Below, piece after piece: positions 8,589 through 17,911 of a DNA stretch of 54,671 bases. Position 1 is the stretch's first letter, and the number at the start of each line of letters is the position of its first letter. This DNA comes from Roseburia hominis (lineage in GTDB: Bacteria; Bacillota; Clostridia; Lachnospirales; Lachnospiraceae): contig NZ_JADYUI010000015.1 of assembly GCF_021531695.1 (NCBI RefSeq), positions 1 to 54,671 of the forward strand, in the 5' to 3' direction. The notes beneath the pieces were generated by a model. That model saw nothing but the letters and a program-made list of their open reading frames with translations, was not told the DNA's origin and did not search any database. Made by a program: the position numbers and the translations under genes.

Positions 8589-9776
8589 ATGGAAAAATTA
8601 TTATTTACTTCTGAATCTGTAACAGAAGGTCATCCGGACAAAGTGTGTGATGCCGTTTCTGATGCTATTTTGGATGCGTGTATGGAACAGGATCCGATGA
8701 GCCGAGTTGCATGTGAGGCAGTTAGTTGTACTGGATTTATTTTAGTTACAGGAGAAATTACAACAAAGGCTAATTTAGATATTCCGGGAATCGTTCGAAA
8801 GACGGTAAATGAGATTGGTTATAATGATGCAAAGACCGGATTTGACGGAAATACCTGTGCAGTTATGGTTGCCTTGGATCAGCAGTCACCGGATATTGCA
8901 ATGGGCGTAGATAAGGCATTAGAAGCAAGAGAGAATAAAATGTCTGATGCAGAGATCGAAGCAATCGGAGCCGGAGATCAGGGTATGATGTTTGGCTATG
9001 CAACGAACGAGACAGACGAGTATATGCCATATCCGATTTCACTGGCACATAAACTTTCCCGTCAACTTACAAAGGTTCGTAAAGATGGAACATTAAGTTA
9101 TTTAAGACCGGATGGAAAGACACAGGTTTCTGTTGAATATGATGAAGCCGGCAAACCGGTTCGTCTGGAAGCAGTTGTTCTTTCTACGCAGCATGATGAA
9201 GATGTTACCCAGGAACAGATTCATGAAGACATTAAAAAATATGTATTTGATCCAATTATTCCGGCAGAAATGATTGATGATAATACAAAGTTCTTTATTA
9301 ACCCGACCGGACGTTTTGTGATTGGTGGACCACATGGAGATGCAGGTCTTACCGGACGTAAGATCATTGTTGATACCTATGGTGGAATGGCTCGTCATGG
9401 CGGTGGTGCATTTTCCGGAAAGGATTGTACAAAGGTGGACCGTTCTGCAGCCTATGCAGCACGTTATGTCGCAAAGAATCTTGTTGCAGCAGGAATTGCT
9501 GATAAATGTGAGATCCAGTTATCTTACGCAATCGGAGTTGCACAGCCGACTTCTATCAATGTAGACACATTTGGAACCGGAAAGCTTTCCAGTGAGAAAA
9601 TTGTAGAAATCGTTCGTGAGAATTTTGATCTTCGTCCGGCAGGAATCATCAAGATGCTTGATTTAAGAAGACCGATTTATCGTCCTACTGCAGCATATGG
9701 ACATTTCGGACGCAACGATTTGAATCTTCCGTGGGAAGCACTGGATAGAGTAGAGGACTTAAAGAAATATTTATAA
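8589..9776 (+). CDS. metK: S-adenosylmethionine synthetase
   Basis: MetK makes S-adenosylmethionine from methionine and ATP, releasing phosphate and pyrophosphate; it is a cytoplasmic tetramer in characterised bacteria. The 395-residue sequence shows the family signatures: [20 protein letters not shown] at the N-terminus, [12 protein letters not shown] (about residues 117-128) and [20 protein letters not shown] in the C-terminal part. An in-frame GTG at 8568 would fall inside the terminator tail, whereas the ATG at 8589 follows AAAAGGAG (8573-8580). Regulation by the SAM-I riboswitch is clear from the leader. No methionine-cycle neighbour is present. Confidence 0.98.
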   Translation: MEKLLFTSESVTEGHPDKVCDAVSDAILDACMEQDPMSRVACEAVSCTGFILVTGEITTKANLDIPGIVRKTVNEIGYNDAKTGFDGNTCAVMVALDQQSPDIAMGVDKALEARENKMSDAEIEAIGAGDQGMMFGYATNETDEYMPYPISLAHKLSRQLTKVRKDGTLSYLRPDGKTQVSVEYDEAGKPVRLEAVVLSTQHDEDVTQEQIHEDIKKYVFDPIIPAEMIDDNTKFFINPTGRFVIGGPHGDAGLTGRKIIVDTYGGMARHGGGAFSGKDCTKVDRSAAYAARYVAKNLVAAGIADKCEIQLSYAIGVAQPTSINVDTFGTGKLSSEKIVEIVRENFDLRPAGIIKMLDLRRPIYRPTAAYGHFGRNDLNLPWEALDRVEDLKKYL

Positions 9777-9896
9777 TGTCCGTTTTACAAAACGGCGAAT
9801 TTTGCGGAAAAAGCCGTATCTTAGGGATTTTAGAAAAAATTAAGAAATAATTGAGCGTAATTTTATAAGAAATATGGATTCCTGTGTTATAATGAA

Positions 9897-9921
9897 GAGG
9901 CAGTCATGACTGCCTCTTTTT
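9897..9921 (+). terminator. Rho-independent terminator downstream of metK
   Basis: GAGGCAGTCA (9897-9906) and TGACTGCCTC (9907-9916) form a perfect palindrome, followed by TTTTTA. A weaker hairpin without a T-run, CCGTTTT/AAAACGG, lies just after the metK stop at 9780-9795. Confidence 0.8.
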
Positions 9922-9983
9922 ATTGTTGCGATAATGCACAGCTCGCAGAGAAGAAAATAGCCTGACGGCACAGCTCGCGCGCG

Positions 9984-10045
9984 GAACAAAAGTTGTGCAG
10001 ATTCGTTTATTGAAATGCGAGAGTGTGCTTTGCACACTTTTGTTC
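9984..10045 (+). promoter_or_regulatory. Mutually exclusive hairpins upstream of the histidine kinase (candidate attenuator)
   Basis: GAACAAAAGTTGTGCA (9984-9999) can pair with TGCACACTTTTGTTC (10031-10045), a 15-bp helix with one bulged T. The 3' arm overlaps a compact alternative hairpin, AGTGTGC (10022-10028)/GCACACT (10032-10038), followed by TTTGTTCT, which resembles an intrinsic terminator. The two folds cannot form together. The block ends 27 bp before the kinase ATG. The left part is also repeated near 44.64 kb, so an alternative reading is a mobile intergenic repeat without regulatory role. Confidence 0.4.
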
Positions 10046-10072
10046 TATGTAAAAATAGATAAGGACTAAAAT

Positions 10073-11557
10073 ATGAAGTTAAAAACACGATTAATTATTT
10101 CTTTTTGTATTATTATTTTTGTGCCGGTATTTTTGGCAGGAATTGTTTTTCTGGGGTTTAAAAATTTCCAGATGAAAAATTTGGAACAGACTTATGGTTT
10201 GGAAGAAACCTCTGATTATAATTATCTTACGAATTCTTTGCAGCTTTTGAATCGTTTTACCAAGAAGGACTTTGAAGAGATTAAAAAGATTGCAAGGACA
10301 GATTCTGAAAAGTTTGAGGATATTAAATATCTGGAAGCGTTGAATAATAAGCTTTTAGAAAAGTATTCTTATATCATTGTAAGAAAAGATGATGTGATTT
10401 TGTTTAATGGCACCGGTGACGATGCCAAATTATCCAAAAATCTGCCGGATTACGGAGAAGCGGATGAAAATAACAGTGTATATTTAGATGATGATGTGCA
10501 GGCACTGGTAAAACAGGTGGATTTCCAATATAAAGATGGTGCGAAAGGCAGTCTGTTTCTTGTGATGACGGTACAGCAGATTCTACCAGAGATAAAACAG
10601 ATGGCAATAGATCTGGGTGTTTCTATTGTTTTGATTTTGTGTTTTACAGCAGCAATGATGACAGTCTGGATTTATCAGGGAATTATCAATCCCATCAAGA
10701 AGCTTCAGGTGGCAACACAGAATATCAAAGAGGGAAATTTGGATTTTACGATTGATGTGGACAGCAAGGATGAAGTTGGAGAATTATGTCAGAACTTTGA
10801 GGAAATGCGCCAGAGATTAAAAGATAACGCGGAGGAGAAGCTTACAAATGAGCGTGAAAATAAAGTACTGATCAGTAATATTTCCCATGATCTTAAAACC
10901 CCGATTACGGCAATTAAAGGATATGTTGAAGGAATCATTGACGGAGTTGCGGATACACCGGAGAAAATGGATCGTTATATTCGAACCATTTATAACAAGG
11001 CGAATGAAATGACGACATTGATTAATGAGCTTACGACATATTCGCAGATTGATACGAACCGGATTCCATATAATTTCAATAAAATTAATGTGGCAGAATA
11101 TTTTGGAGATTGTGTGGAAGAGATAGGTCTGGATTTGGAGTCCAAAAATATTGGGTTGTCCTATTATAATTACGCAGATGATGATGTGGTTATCATTGCA
11201 GATCCTGAACAGTTATCGCGTGTAATACACAACATTATTGGAAATTCAGTAAAATATCTGGATAAACAAAGGGGATTCATTAACATTCGGATAAAAGATG
11301 TTGGAGATTTTATTCAGGTTGAGATTGAAGATAACGGAAAGGGAATTGCCGCAAAAGATTTGCCTTATATTTTTGATCGGTTTTATCGTACCGATGCATC
11401 CAGAAATTCTGCGACCGGAGGAAGCGGAATTGGACTTTCGATTGTTAAGAAAATTATTGAAGACCACGGAGGAAAAATCTGGGCGACCAGCAAAGAAGAA
11501 ACCGGAACGATTATGTATTTTGTAATCAGAAAATATCAGGAGGGATCAAATGAGTAA
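10073..11557 (+). CDS. Sensor histidine kinase with HAMP domain
   Basis: This membrane-bound two-component sensor has 494 residues. TM1 is at about residues 7-29 and an extracellular sensing region at about 30-180. TM2 lies at about 182-205, followed by HAMP and a HisKA domain with the phospho-acceptor in NISHDLKTPITAIKGY (His about 272). The HATPase_c domain has an N-box (NIIGNSVKYL), G1 box (DNGKGIA), F box (IFDRFYR) and G2 box (GGSGIGLSIVKKII). All motifs needed for autophosphorylation are present. The signal is unknown. The gene precedes its regulator and overlaps it by 8 bp, so the two are translationally coupled. AAGGA lies about 8 bp before the ATG. Confidence 0.95.
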   Translation: MKLKTRLIISFCIIIFVPVFLAGIVFLGFKNFQMKNLEQTYGLEETSDYNYLTNSLQLLNRFTKKDFEEIKKIARTDSEKFEDIKYLEALNNKLLEKYSYIIVRKDDVILFNGTGDDAKLSKNLPDYGEADENNSVYLDDDVQALVKQVDFQYKDGAKGSLFLVMTVQQILPEIKQMAIDLGVSIVLILCFTAAMMTVWIYQGIINPIKKLQVATQNIKEGNLDFTIDVDSKDEVGELCQNFEEMRQRLKDNAEEKLTNERENKVLISNISHDLKTPITAIKGYVEGIIDGVADTPEKMDRYIRTIYNKANEMTTLINELTTYSQIDTNRIPYNFNKINVAEYFGDCVEEIGLDLESKNIGLSYYNYADDDVVIIADPEQLSRVIHNIIGNSVKYLDKQRGFINIRIKDVGDFIQVEIEDNGKGIAAKDLPYIFDRFYRTDASRNSATGGSGIGLSIVKKIIEDHGGKIWATSKEETGTIMYFVIRKYQEGSNE

Positions 11558-12242
11558 AATTTTAATTGTAGAAGATGAAGTAAGTATTGCCGAATTAGAG
11601 CGGGATTATTTAGAATTAAGCGGTTTTGAAGTTGAGATTGAGACGGATGGAGTAGTAGGGTTAGAACGGGCATTAAAAGAAGATTTTAATATGTATATTT
11701 TAGATTTAATGCTGCCGGGAGTCGATGGATTTGAAATCTGCAGACAGATCAGAGAAACCAAGAATACGCCGATTCTCATGGTTTCTGCCAAAAAAGATGA
11801 TATTGATAAAATAAGAGGTCTTGGACTTGGAGCGGATGATTATATTACCAAACCATTTTCGCCAAGTGAATTGGTCGCAAGGGTGAAAGCGCACCTGGCG
11901 CGTTATGAGCGTTTGATTGGTAGTAGCACAGCGCCTGAAAATGATATCATTGAAATCAGAGGAATTCGTATTGATAAGACAGCCAGAAGAGTCTGGGTAA
12001 ATGATGAGGAAAAGCAATTTACCACAAAAGAGTTTGATTTATTGTCTTTTCTTGCGCAGAATCCGAACCATGTATTTACAAAAGAAGAGTTATTCCGTCA
12101 GATCTGGGATATGGAATCCATTGGGGATATTGCAACCGTTACTGTACACATTAAGAAAATAAGAGAGAAGATTGAACTGGATACGGCAAAGCCACAGTAC
12201 ATCGAGACAATCTGGGGTGTGGGATATCGATTTAAAGTATAA
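11550..12242 (+). CDS. OmpR/PhoB-family response regulator
   Basis: The 230-residue protein has an N-terminal receiver domain with the acidic pair Glu8/Asp9, phospho-acceptor Asp52 in YILDLMLPG, and the conserved Lys in YITKPFSPSELVARV. A C-terminal winged-helix DNA-binding domain follows (about residues 130-230, with FTTKEFDLLSFLAQNP and GVGYRFKV). It should be phosphorylated by the kinase encoded immediately upstream, with which it overlaps, and bind target promoters. The alpha/beta hydrolase gene starts 22 bp downstream and is a likely operon partner. Targets cannot be read from the sequence. Confidence 0.95.
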   Translation: MSKILIVEDEVSIAELERDYLELSGFEVEIETDGVVGLERALKEDFNMYILDLMLPGVDGFEICRQIRETKNTPILMVSAKKDDIDKIRGLGLGADDYITKPFSPSELVARVKAHLARYERLIGSSTAPENDIIEIRGIRIDKTARRVWVNDEEKQFTTKEFDLLSFLAQNPNHVFTKEELFRQIWDMESIGDIATVTVHIKKIREKIELDTAKPQYIETIWGVGYRFKV

Positions 12243-12264
12243 AGAGGGATAGGATTTCGGAGAG

Positions 12265-13227
12265 ATGAAAGCAAATAGAGTTGTTAGGATAATACTGGTG
12301 TTACTTTGCGTGATATGTTTGTTACTGTTACTTAGTTATGTAAACCATAAGATGAAATTAAAAAAAGAAGACGCACTATTTGTTACGAATGGAACAATGG
12401 TGAATGTGAATGGTCATAATCTGAATGTTTACGTTAGTGGTAATCCGGAAAGTAAATACACGTTAGTCTTTATGTCAGGAGCAGGAACCTGCTCGCCGAC
12501 TTTGGATTTTAAGTCGTTATATTCTTTATATGAGGCGGATTACCAGATAGCAGTAGTGGAAATAGCCGGTTATGGCTTCAGTGAAATCAGTGATGCGGAC
12601 AGGGATATTGATACCATGCTTGCAGAAACAAGGGAAGCATTAGAGAAAGCAGGAGTAGCAAATAAAGAGTACATACTGTTTCCGCACTCAATGTCAGGAA
12701 TTGAGGCATTGTATTGGGCAAACAAATATCCGGATGAAATAAAAGGAATTGTTGGTTTGGATCCGGCAGTACCCGAGAGCTATGCAAATATGAAGATAAA
12801 TAATTTGAACTTAAGTATTGTAAAGTTTGCAGCTGATATAGGACTCACCCGGTGGTTCCCATCCATTGCAGATAGTTCTGCAGCGATTCAATATGGTACC
12901 CTGACAGAAGAAGAAAAAGAATTATATCGGGTTATTTTTTATCGAAGAACACAGACAGATTCTATGTCAAATGAGATAAAAGCAGTAAAAGCAAATGCAA
13001 AAAAACTGGAAGATATCGATGAGACTGAGGTTCCTTTATTGTTTTTTGTGTCGAATGGAGAAGGAACAGGTTTTGAAGAAAAAGACTGGCATAAGTTTTT
13101 AACAGATTATGTTTCCGGAAAGGAAAATGCAACCTGTGTGATGTTAGATTGTTCGCATTATGTTCATGATATTGAATATCAGAGAATTTATGAGGAAAGT
13201 TTGAAATTTATACAAGAATTAGATTAG
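12265..13227 (+). CDS. Membrane-anchored alpha/beta hydrolase
   Basis: This 320-residue protein has one N-terminal membrane segment (about residues 6-24) and an alpha/beta-hydrolase fold. Early strands include YTLVFMSGAGTCSP, which supplies the oxyanion-hole region. The nucleophile elbow is FPHSMSG with Ser142. Family members usually have G-x-S-x-G with Gly at both outer positions (GHSMGG), whereas here they are Pro and Ser. A candidate catalytic His is in DCSHYVHD near the C-terminus and an acid candidate is Asp in GLDPAVP. The substrate is unknown; an esterase/lipase-like role at the outer face is inferred. It follows the response regulator by 22 bp. Confidence 0.82.
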   Translation: MKANRVVRIILVLLCVICLLLLLSYVNHKMKLKKEDALFVTNGTMVNVNGHNLNVYVSGNPESKYTLVFMSGAGTCSPTLDFKSLYSLYEADYQIAVVEIAGYGFSEISDADRDIDTMLAETREALEKAGVANKEYILFPHSMSGIEALYWANKYPDEIKGIVGLDPAVPESYANMKINNLNLSIVKFAADIGLTRWFPSIADSSAAIQYGTLTEEEKELYRVIFYRRTQTDSMSNEIKAVKANAKKLEDIDETEVPLLFFVSNGEGTGFEEKDWHKFLTDYVSGKENATCVMLDCSHYVHDIEYQRIYEESLKFIQELD

Positions 13228-13405
13228 AACAGAACAAGAAAATCTGCCATTTTAATAAAGCATCCTATGAAAATGAATCATTCAAGCAGTCCCTCACCTT
13301 TAGTGTACGGTATCATTGTCAATTAGGTAAAACCTTTGTCAATAATACAGTGTACTAAGGATAGAACATAGGTCGGGGGACATGCTTGTATCAGTAGTAT
13401 AATTA

Positions 13406-13843
13406 TTAATCTTTTAATGGAACACCATTTCCATCTACATTAATTTTACCGCAAAGAATCATGATACCTTCAACTAATCCCCAGATTTCGATACCGAGTA
13501 CAACGAAACCACCGACAACAAGGCAGGATGTCAAGATACCGATGATAGAGCAAACCAACTGAATGACAGCTTTCTGGGTATAACCAAGATAGAAGTTGTG
13601 TACGCCGAAAGCACCTAAAAAGATACCAAGTAATCCGGCTGCAATTTTTGATTTAGCATTTGGATTATCAGCAGGGTTTGGTGCTAAGGAAACACCACAG
13701 CTTAAGCATACAGAACTGGTTGGCGGTGTTGGCTGACCACAGTTCGGGCAGAAATTATTTCCCTGTCCTTTTGGTGCACCACATTTTACACAGATAACAG
13801 CTTCATCGGTCTGATATTTTTCACCACAATGTTTACAATACAT
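13406..13843 (-). CDS. TM2-domain protein with two zinc ribbons
   Basis: This 145-residue protein has four CxxC pairs at regular spacing (Cys3/6, 18/21, 32/35 and 46/49), which can form two zinc ribbons. They are followed by a TM2 domain of two membrane helices with the hallmark GIFLGAFGVHNFYLGY (about residues 72-87). The ribbon is expected on the cytoplasmic side. TM2 proteins have no established bacterial reaction, so a specific function is not assigned. It is divergent from the pseudouridine synthase gene and has its own promoter. The 178-bp gap downstream (13228-13405) shows only two short direct repeats of TTGTCAAT and no gene. Confidence 0.88.
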   Translation of the reverse strand: MYCKHCGEKYQTDEAVICVKCGAPKGQGNNFCPNCGQPTPPTSSVCLSCGVSLAPNPADNPNAKSKIAAGLLGIFLGAFGVHNFYLGYTQKAVIQLVCSIIGILTSCLVVGGFVVLGIEIWGLVEGIMILCGKINVDGNGVPLKD

Positions 13844-13892
13844 ATAATAAATCCTCCTTAATACTTACTATGAGTTCATAACTATGAAAATT

Positions 13893-13921
13893 ATCATAAC
13901 ATTTTTGATGTAGAGTGTAAA
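13893..13921 (-). promoter_or_regulatory. Promoter of the TM2/zinc-ribbon gene
   Basis: On the minus strand, TTTACA (13916-13921) and TATGAT (13893-13898) are 17 bp apart, about 45 bp upstream of the start codon. Confidence 0.6.
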
Positions 13922-14044
13922 TATGTGAGTGTCGAAAATAAAGAACAATTAAGAATTTGTTAAAAAATAGAAGAAACAGGTAGAAAAAACGAGACAAAGT
14001 CGGAATAATAAGAGTAAGATATGCAATAAAGAAAGGAATGACAA

Positions 14045-14731
14045 ATGCTTTTTGATATAAAAAACAGAATACTTTATGAAGATACAGAGATTTTGGTTTG
14101 CAAAAAACCGGCGGGTCTTGCGGTGCAGAGTGCGAAAATGGGTCAGCAGGATATGGTAAGTCTGTTAAAAAATTATCGTGCAATGAAAAAGGAAGAGCCT
14201 TATATCGGTCTGGTACATCGTCTGGATCAGCCGGTGGAAGGAGTTATGGTGTTTGCAAAGAGCAAACAGGCAGCGGCAAACCTTTCAAAACAAATCAGTG
14301 AGAAGCAGACAGATAAATATTACTATGCGGTAGTTTGTGGAAAACCAAAAGAAAAGCAGGCAAATCTTGTGGATTATTTATGTAAGGATGGCAAAAAGAA
14401 TACATCAGGCGTGGTAACAAAAGAGACGGTGGGAGCAAAGCGTGCAGAGCTTTTTTATGAAGTAGTGGAGGAAAAAGAGGATAAAGCCCTTCTTCGTATT
14501 GAATTAAAGACGGGAAGACATCATCAGATTCGCGTACAGCTTTCTCATATGGGCTGCCCAATCTACGGAGACAGTAAGTATAATAAATTTTATGAAGAAG
14601 AGAAAAGAGGTTATATGCCACTTGCTCTGTGTGCATATAAAATAGCATTTTTTCATCCGAAAAACAGAAAGAAAATGGAGTTTCAGATACAGCCGGAGGG
14701 AGAAGGTTTTTTGGAATTCCGAATAGAGTAA
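14045..14731 (+). CDS. RluA-family pseudouridine synthase
   Basis: The 228-residue enzyme should convert specific uridines in rRNA or tRNA to pseudouridine. The catalytic Asp is in LVHRLDQPVEG (Asp61), and the RluA motifs TGRHHQIRVQLSHMGCPIYGD are present near residue 155. It lacks an N-terminal S4 domain and so belongs to the short RluA-like group rather than RluB/RluC/RluD proteins with S4. The exact target base cannot be predicted. A permease gene follows after 24 bp. Confidence 0.92.
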   Translation: MLFDIKNRILYEDTEILVCKKPAGLAVQSAKMGQQDMVSLLKNYRAMKKEEPYIGLVHRLDQPVEGVMVFAKSKQAAANLSKQISEKQTDKYYYAVVCGKPKEKQANLVDYLCKDGKKNTSGVVTKETVGAKRAELFYEVVEEKEDKALLRIELKTGRHHQIRVQLSHMGCPIYGDSKYNKFYEEEKRGYMPLALCAYKIAFFHPKNRKKMEFQIQPEGEGFLEFRIE

Positions 14732-14755
14732 GAAAGAAACGGGCATACTGTGAGC

Positions 14756-15820
14756 ATGAAGAATGAACAACAGTTGCTTGGGAAAAAAATAATAAAGTTA
14801 GTGGGAATTACAGCAGCAGTGTATTTATGTGTTCGTTTTTTGCTGCCGCTGGTAATTCCCTTTTTCATTGCATTTGGATTGGCGGCCTGTTTGCATTGTC
14901 TGGTGCAAAAAATAACACAGACTAAGAGAGCAAGAAAAAAGGTGGTATGTTTTGTAGTGTTTTTTTTGTTCTTATTTCTGTTTTTTGGAATCGGAGCGTT
15001 TTTATTGTATGAACTTTTGATACAAATAAAAGATGTTTGTGCAAATTATAAAAGCTGGTGTAACGTTTTAACAGGATATTGGTGTCAGTGTTGCGATAGA
15101 ATAGAAGAGGTCACCGGTATTCATGGTGGACAAATCAATGAAATTGTTGGGCAGAAAATCGTCCTGTTTGCAAAAGAAAAACAGGACAAAATGGTGGCAT
15201 CACTTGTCAATCGTTCTATGCACAGTGTGCGTTGGATTTTAGGAATTTGCTGGGTTGTTCTCGTGACATTTATTTCAACGTTGCTCATATTATTGGATTT
15301 TGAACGTATTACGGCTATGTTTAAAAGATCTGAATTTGGAAAAATGATATGTCAGATAACGGAGCATGTAAAGCAAGCTGGTGGTTCCTATTTAAAGGCG
15401 CAGTTGATTATCTGGAGTCTGGTAAGTGCAATCTGTGTTGCAGGTTTGTTTCTTACCGGGAATTCTTATGCCTTGCTTGCCGGAATCGCGATTGGTCTTT
15501 GCGATGCAATGCCGTTTTTAGGTACGGGAACGGTATTTATTCCATGGATGATTTTAAAAGTCATTGAGGGAAAATATTGGTATGCTTTGTGGTATTTTGT
15601 TTTATATCTTGTCTGCGTTATTGTAAGAGAAATGGCAGAACCGCGATTGGTTGGAAACAGTGTTGGGGTACATCCAATCAGTGTTTTAATGAGTATTTAT
15701 ATTGGAATGAAAGTATATGGTGGAGTCGGGGTGATTTTCGGACCACTCTCCGCGTTTTTGATTTGGGAAATATATAAAATGTCAGAAAAAAGAGAGGATT
15801 GGGAAAAACAAGAAGAATGA
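14756..15820 (+). CDS. AI-2E/YtvI-family membrane permease
   Basis: This 354-residue polytopic protein has paired N-terminal helices, an amphipathic central region (about residues 70-155) and several C-terminal helices, with the family-typical LVGNSVGVHPISVLMSIYIG and VIFGPLSAFLIWEIY. The superfamily includes YtvI of sporulating Firmicutes and various exporters; the substrate is not predictable. Two in-frame starts are possible. GTG 14750 and ATG 14756 both have only weak AGAAAG upstream, and the ATG is preferred. The stop codon lies inside the 5' arm of the hairpin at 15816-15849. Confidence 0.85.
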   Translation: MKNEQQLLGKKIIKLVGITAAVYLCVRFLLPLVIPFFIAFGLAACLHCLVQKITQTKRARKKVVCFVVFFLFLFLFFGIGAFLLYELLIQIKDVCANYKSWCNVLTGYWCQCCDRIEEVTGIHGGQINEIVGQKIVLFAKEKQDKMVASLVNRSMHSVRWILGICWVVLVTFISTLLILLDFERITAMFKRSEFGKMICQITEHVKQAGGSYLKAQLIIWSLVSAICVAGLFLTGNSYALLAGIAIGLCDAMPFLGTGTVFIPWMILKVIEGKYWYALWYFVLYLVCVIVREMAEPRLVGNSVGVHPISVLMSIYIGMKVYGGVGVIFGPLSAFLIWEIYKMSEKREDWEKQEE

Positions 15821-15849
15821 CCGGTATCCCAAAGGGAAAACCGGTCATT
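15816..15849. terminator. Bidirectional terminator-like hairpin
   Basis: AATGACCGGT (15816-15825) pairs perfectly with ACCGGTCATT (15840-15849), and TCCC/GGGA extends the stem inside. It separates the convergent permease and CoA-transferase genes. The U-rich flank is on the minus-strand side (ATTCTTCTTG). Confidence 0.7.
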
Positions 15850-15877
15850 GGTAAGTAAAAAATATAATCCGTGGGAA

Positions 15878-17218
15878 TTATTTATTGCTTCTTCTCCAGA
15901 TATTTAATTTATCAGCTTCTTTAATCAACTCATCGCGGAAATCTGGATGTGCAATAGAAATAAGTGCTTCGGCTCTCTGCCATGCAGAAAGACCTTTTAA
16001 GTTTACTTTACCATATTCGGTAACGATGTAGTGTACATTGGCACGTGTATCGGTAACGATAGAACCAGGATTTAAAGTAGGTAAAATTCTGGATTTTACA
16101 TTTCCGTCCTTATCTTTGAAAGTAGAGGATAAGCAGATAAAGCTCTTACCACCATTAGAAAGGTAAGCACCAAGGACGAAGTCAAGCTGTCCGCCTGCAC
16201 CGCTGATGTGCTTTGTTCCGGCAGATTCTGCATTGACCTGTCCAAAAAGGTCGATATCTACTGCATTATTAATGGAAATAAAGTTGTCCAATGCAGAAAC
16301 GGAACGGATATCGTTGGTATAGCTTACAGGAGCGCTCATAAGTTCTGGATTTTCATCCATGTAATCATACATTTTCTTAGTACCGCAACCAAAACCGAAT
16401 GTCTGACGGAAACGGTCAATATTCTTTTTAGAACCATTGATCTTGCCTGCTCTTGCAATATCAACAAAAGCATCAACATACATTTCAGTATGAACACCAA
16501 GGTCTTTCAAATCGGATTCTGCAATTAAAGAACCAACGGCATTTGGCATACCACCAATACCAAGCTGTAAGCAGGCACCATTTGGGATTTCGTCAACGAT
16601 AAGTTTTGCAACTGCTTTATCAACGTCTGTAGCAGAACCACCTGCACCCATTTCACCAATTGCCGGGTTTTCACCCTCCACAATCATATCAACCTGTGAA
16701 ATATGTATATTGTTTTCAATACCGCCAAGACAACGTGGCATATTTTCATTTACTTCAACAATGATTTTTTTGGAAGTCTCGCATACAGCCATCATATGGG
16801 ATGCATTCGGACCAAAGTTGAAATAACCATGATTATCCATTGGAGCTACCTGGAACATGGCAACATCATCCGGACAAGAGGATTCGCGATAGTAACGTGG
16901 CAATTCGGAATAACGAATCGGAGCGTAGTAAGCGCAGCCTTTTTTGATGTATTTTCTTTCAATACCGGACATATGCCAGGAATTCCATGAAAAATGTTCT
17001 CCAGCGTCTTCTCGCTCAAAAACAGCCAGAGGTTTTAATAAAATACCACCGCGAAGTTTTACATCCTTTAATTCGTCGGTACGTTTTGCAAGTGCTTTGT
17101 CTAAAGCATCCACCGTACCGGTACACCAGCCATAGTCAACCCAGTCGCCGGATTTAATGATTTTTACGGCTTCATCTGCTGAAACCAGTTTTTGTTTGTA
17201 TTCCTGTGAATAATCCAT
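15878..17218 (-). CDS. but: Butyryl-CoA:acetate CoA-transferase
   Basis: This enzyme moves CoA from butyryl-CoA to acetate, the last step of butyrate formation in many gut Lachnospiraceae. The 446-residue sequence has the two-domain acetyl-CoA hydrolase/transferase fold, the family N-terminus ([20 protein letters not shown]), the catalytic Glu at about residue 245 in HTEMYVDAF, and the CoA-binding region [12 protein letters not shown]. 4-hydroxybutyrate CoA-transferases are close relatives, so substrate specificity is inferred from family resemblance. It is monocistronic, with AAGGAGG just before the ATG and its own promoter. The rest of the butyryl-CoA pathway is not in the window. Confidence 0.88.
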   Translation of the reverse strand: MDYSQEYKQKLVSADEAVKIIKSGDWVDYGWCTGTVDALDKALAKRTDELKDVKLRGGILLKPLAVFEREDAGEHFSWNSWHMSGIERKYIKKGCAYYAPIRYSELPRYYRESSCPDDVAMFQVAPMDNHGYFNFGPNASHMMAVCETSKKIIVEVNENMPRCLGGIENNIHISQVDMIVEGENPAIGEMGAGGSATDVDKAVAKLIVDEIPNGACLQLGIGGMPNAVGSLIAESDLKDLGVHTEMYVDAFVDIARAGKINGSKKNIDRFRQTFGFGCGTKKMYDYMDENPELMSAPVSYTNDIRSVSALDNFISINNAVDIDLFGQVNAESAGTKHISGAGGQLDFVLGAYLSNGGKSFICLSSTFKDKDGNVKSRILPTLNPGSIVTDTRANVHYIVTEYGKVNLKGLSAWQRAEALISIAHPDFRDELIKEADKLNIWRRSNK

Positions 17219-17278
17219 GAGAAACCTCCTTAGAATATAAATTTTGAAATAAGATTGTTAAATTTTTAGCATACTTTT

Positions 17279-17307
17279 ATGGTATCACGTTAGCATTAAA
17301 TTTACAA
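17279..17307 (-). promoter_or_regulatory. Promoter of the CoA-transferase gene
   Basis: On the minus strand, TTGTAA (17302-17307) and TACCAT (17279-17284) are 17 bp apart. A TG one base before the -10 gives an extended -10, which may compensate for the imperfect hexamer. Confidence 0.5.
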
Positions 17308-17325
17308 GCATACGATAATGGAAAA

Positions 17326-17829
17326 TTATAGTATAACCTTGCTCATATACTTGGTACGGATGAGGTTTAACAAGTTTTCATCCGGCTCAAAATAAATAAT
17401 AAATTGTGAACTGTTTTTGCGGTAAACAACTTCGTATACCTTATGGTCCGGTCGCTTTGAAGTTGCATCAAGAATCTTGGTATCTTTGTCATTGTGATAA
17501 GCATTTAATTCACCGCTGCCTTTTGGGGCAATGAGAATCAGGTTATCCAAATCGACTTGTGCCAGCTCTTTTCTTTTACGTTTTGCTTTAATTTTTGCAA
17601 TATCCAGTTCGCCATCAATGTAGGTATATTCATACTCCAAAGAACAGGAAGCATTTGCCTGATATGTTAAGAAAGCCATAATGATGGTTGGGAGAAAGAA
17701 TAGCATGGGAGAAATAACAATAATTCCCATTGCAAAAAATACAGTAACTACAAAGCATAAATATTTCAAAAATAACTGTCCGTAGGACGGACGACGATTT
17801 ACCATAACGGTATTTTCAAAAACACTCAT
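17326..17829 (-). CDS. Small membrane protein, DUF6106-like
   Basis: This 167-residue protein has two adjacent N-terminal hydrophobic helices (about residues 21-56) and a soluble basic domain containing KAKRKRKELAQVDLDNLILI. It ends in a segment resembling a PH-like beta fold (YEVVYRKNSSQFIIYFEPDE). From memory it resembles a Lachnospiraceae family catalogued as DUF6106, but I cannot confirm this. Function is unknown. AAGGAAAGGG lies upstream of the ATG. It lies between the CoA-transferase and glycosyltransferase genes on the same strand. Confidence 0.75.
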   Translation of the reverse strand: MSVFENTVMVNRRPSYGQLFLKYLCFVVTVFFAMGIIVISPMLFFLPTIIMAFLTYQANASCSLEYEYTYIDGELDIAKIKAKRKRKELAQVDLDNLILIAPKGSGELNAYHNDKDTKILDATSKRPDHKVYEVVYRKNSSQFIIYFEPDENLLNLIRTKYMSKVIL

Positions 17830-17911
17830 AAAAACCCTTTCCTTTCGTATATTGAACTACTTAAAAATTATATTACTTTTTTATGATTTATTCCAGTTAA
17901 AAAAGTATAAA

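Noticed and set aside
9885-9893. Extended -10 (TGTTATAAT) as a promoter for the histidine kinase
   Set aside because: There is no -35 at proper spacing, and a transcript would start within the adjacent terminator stem.
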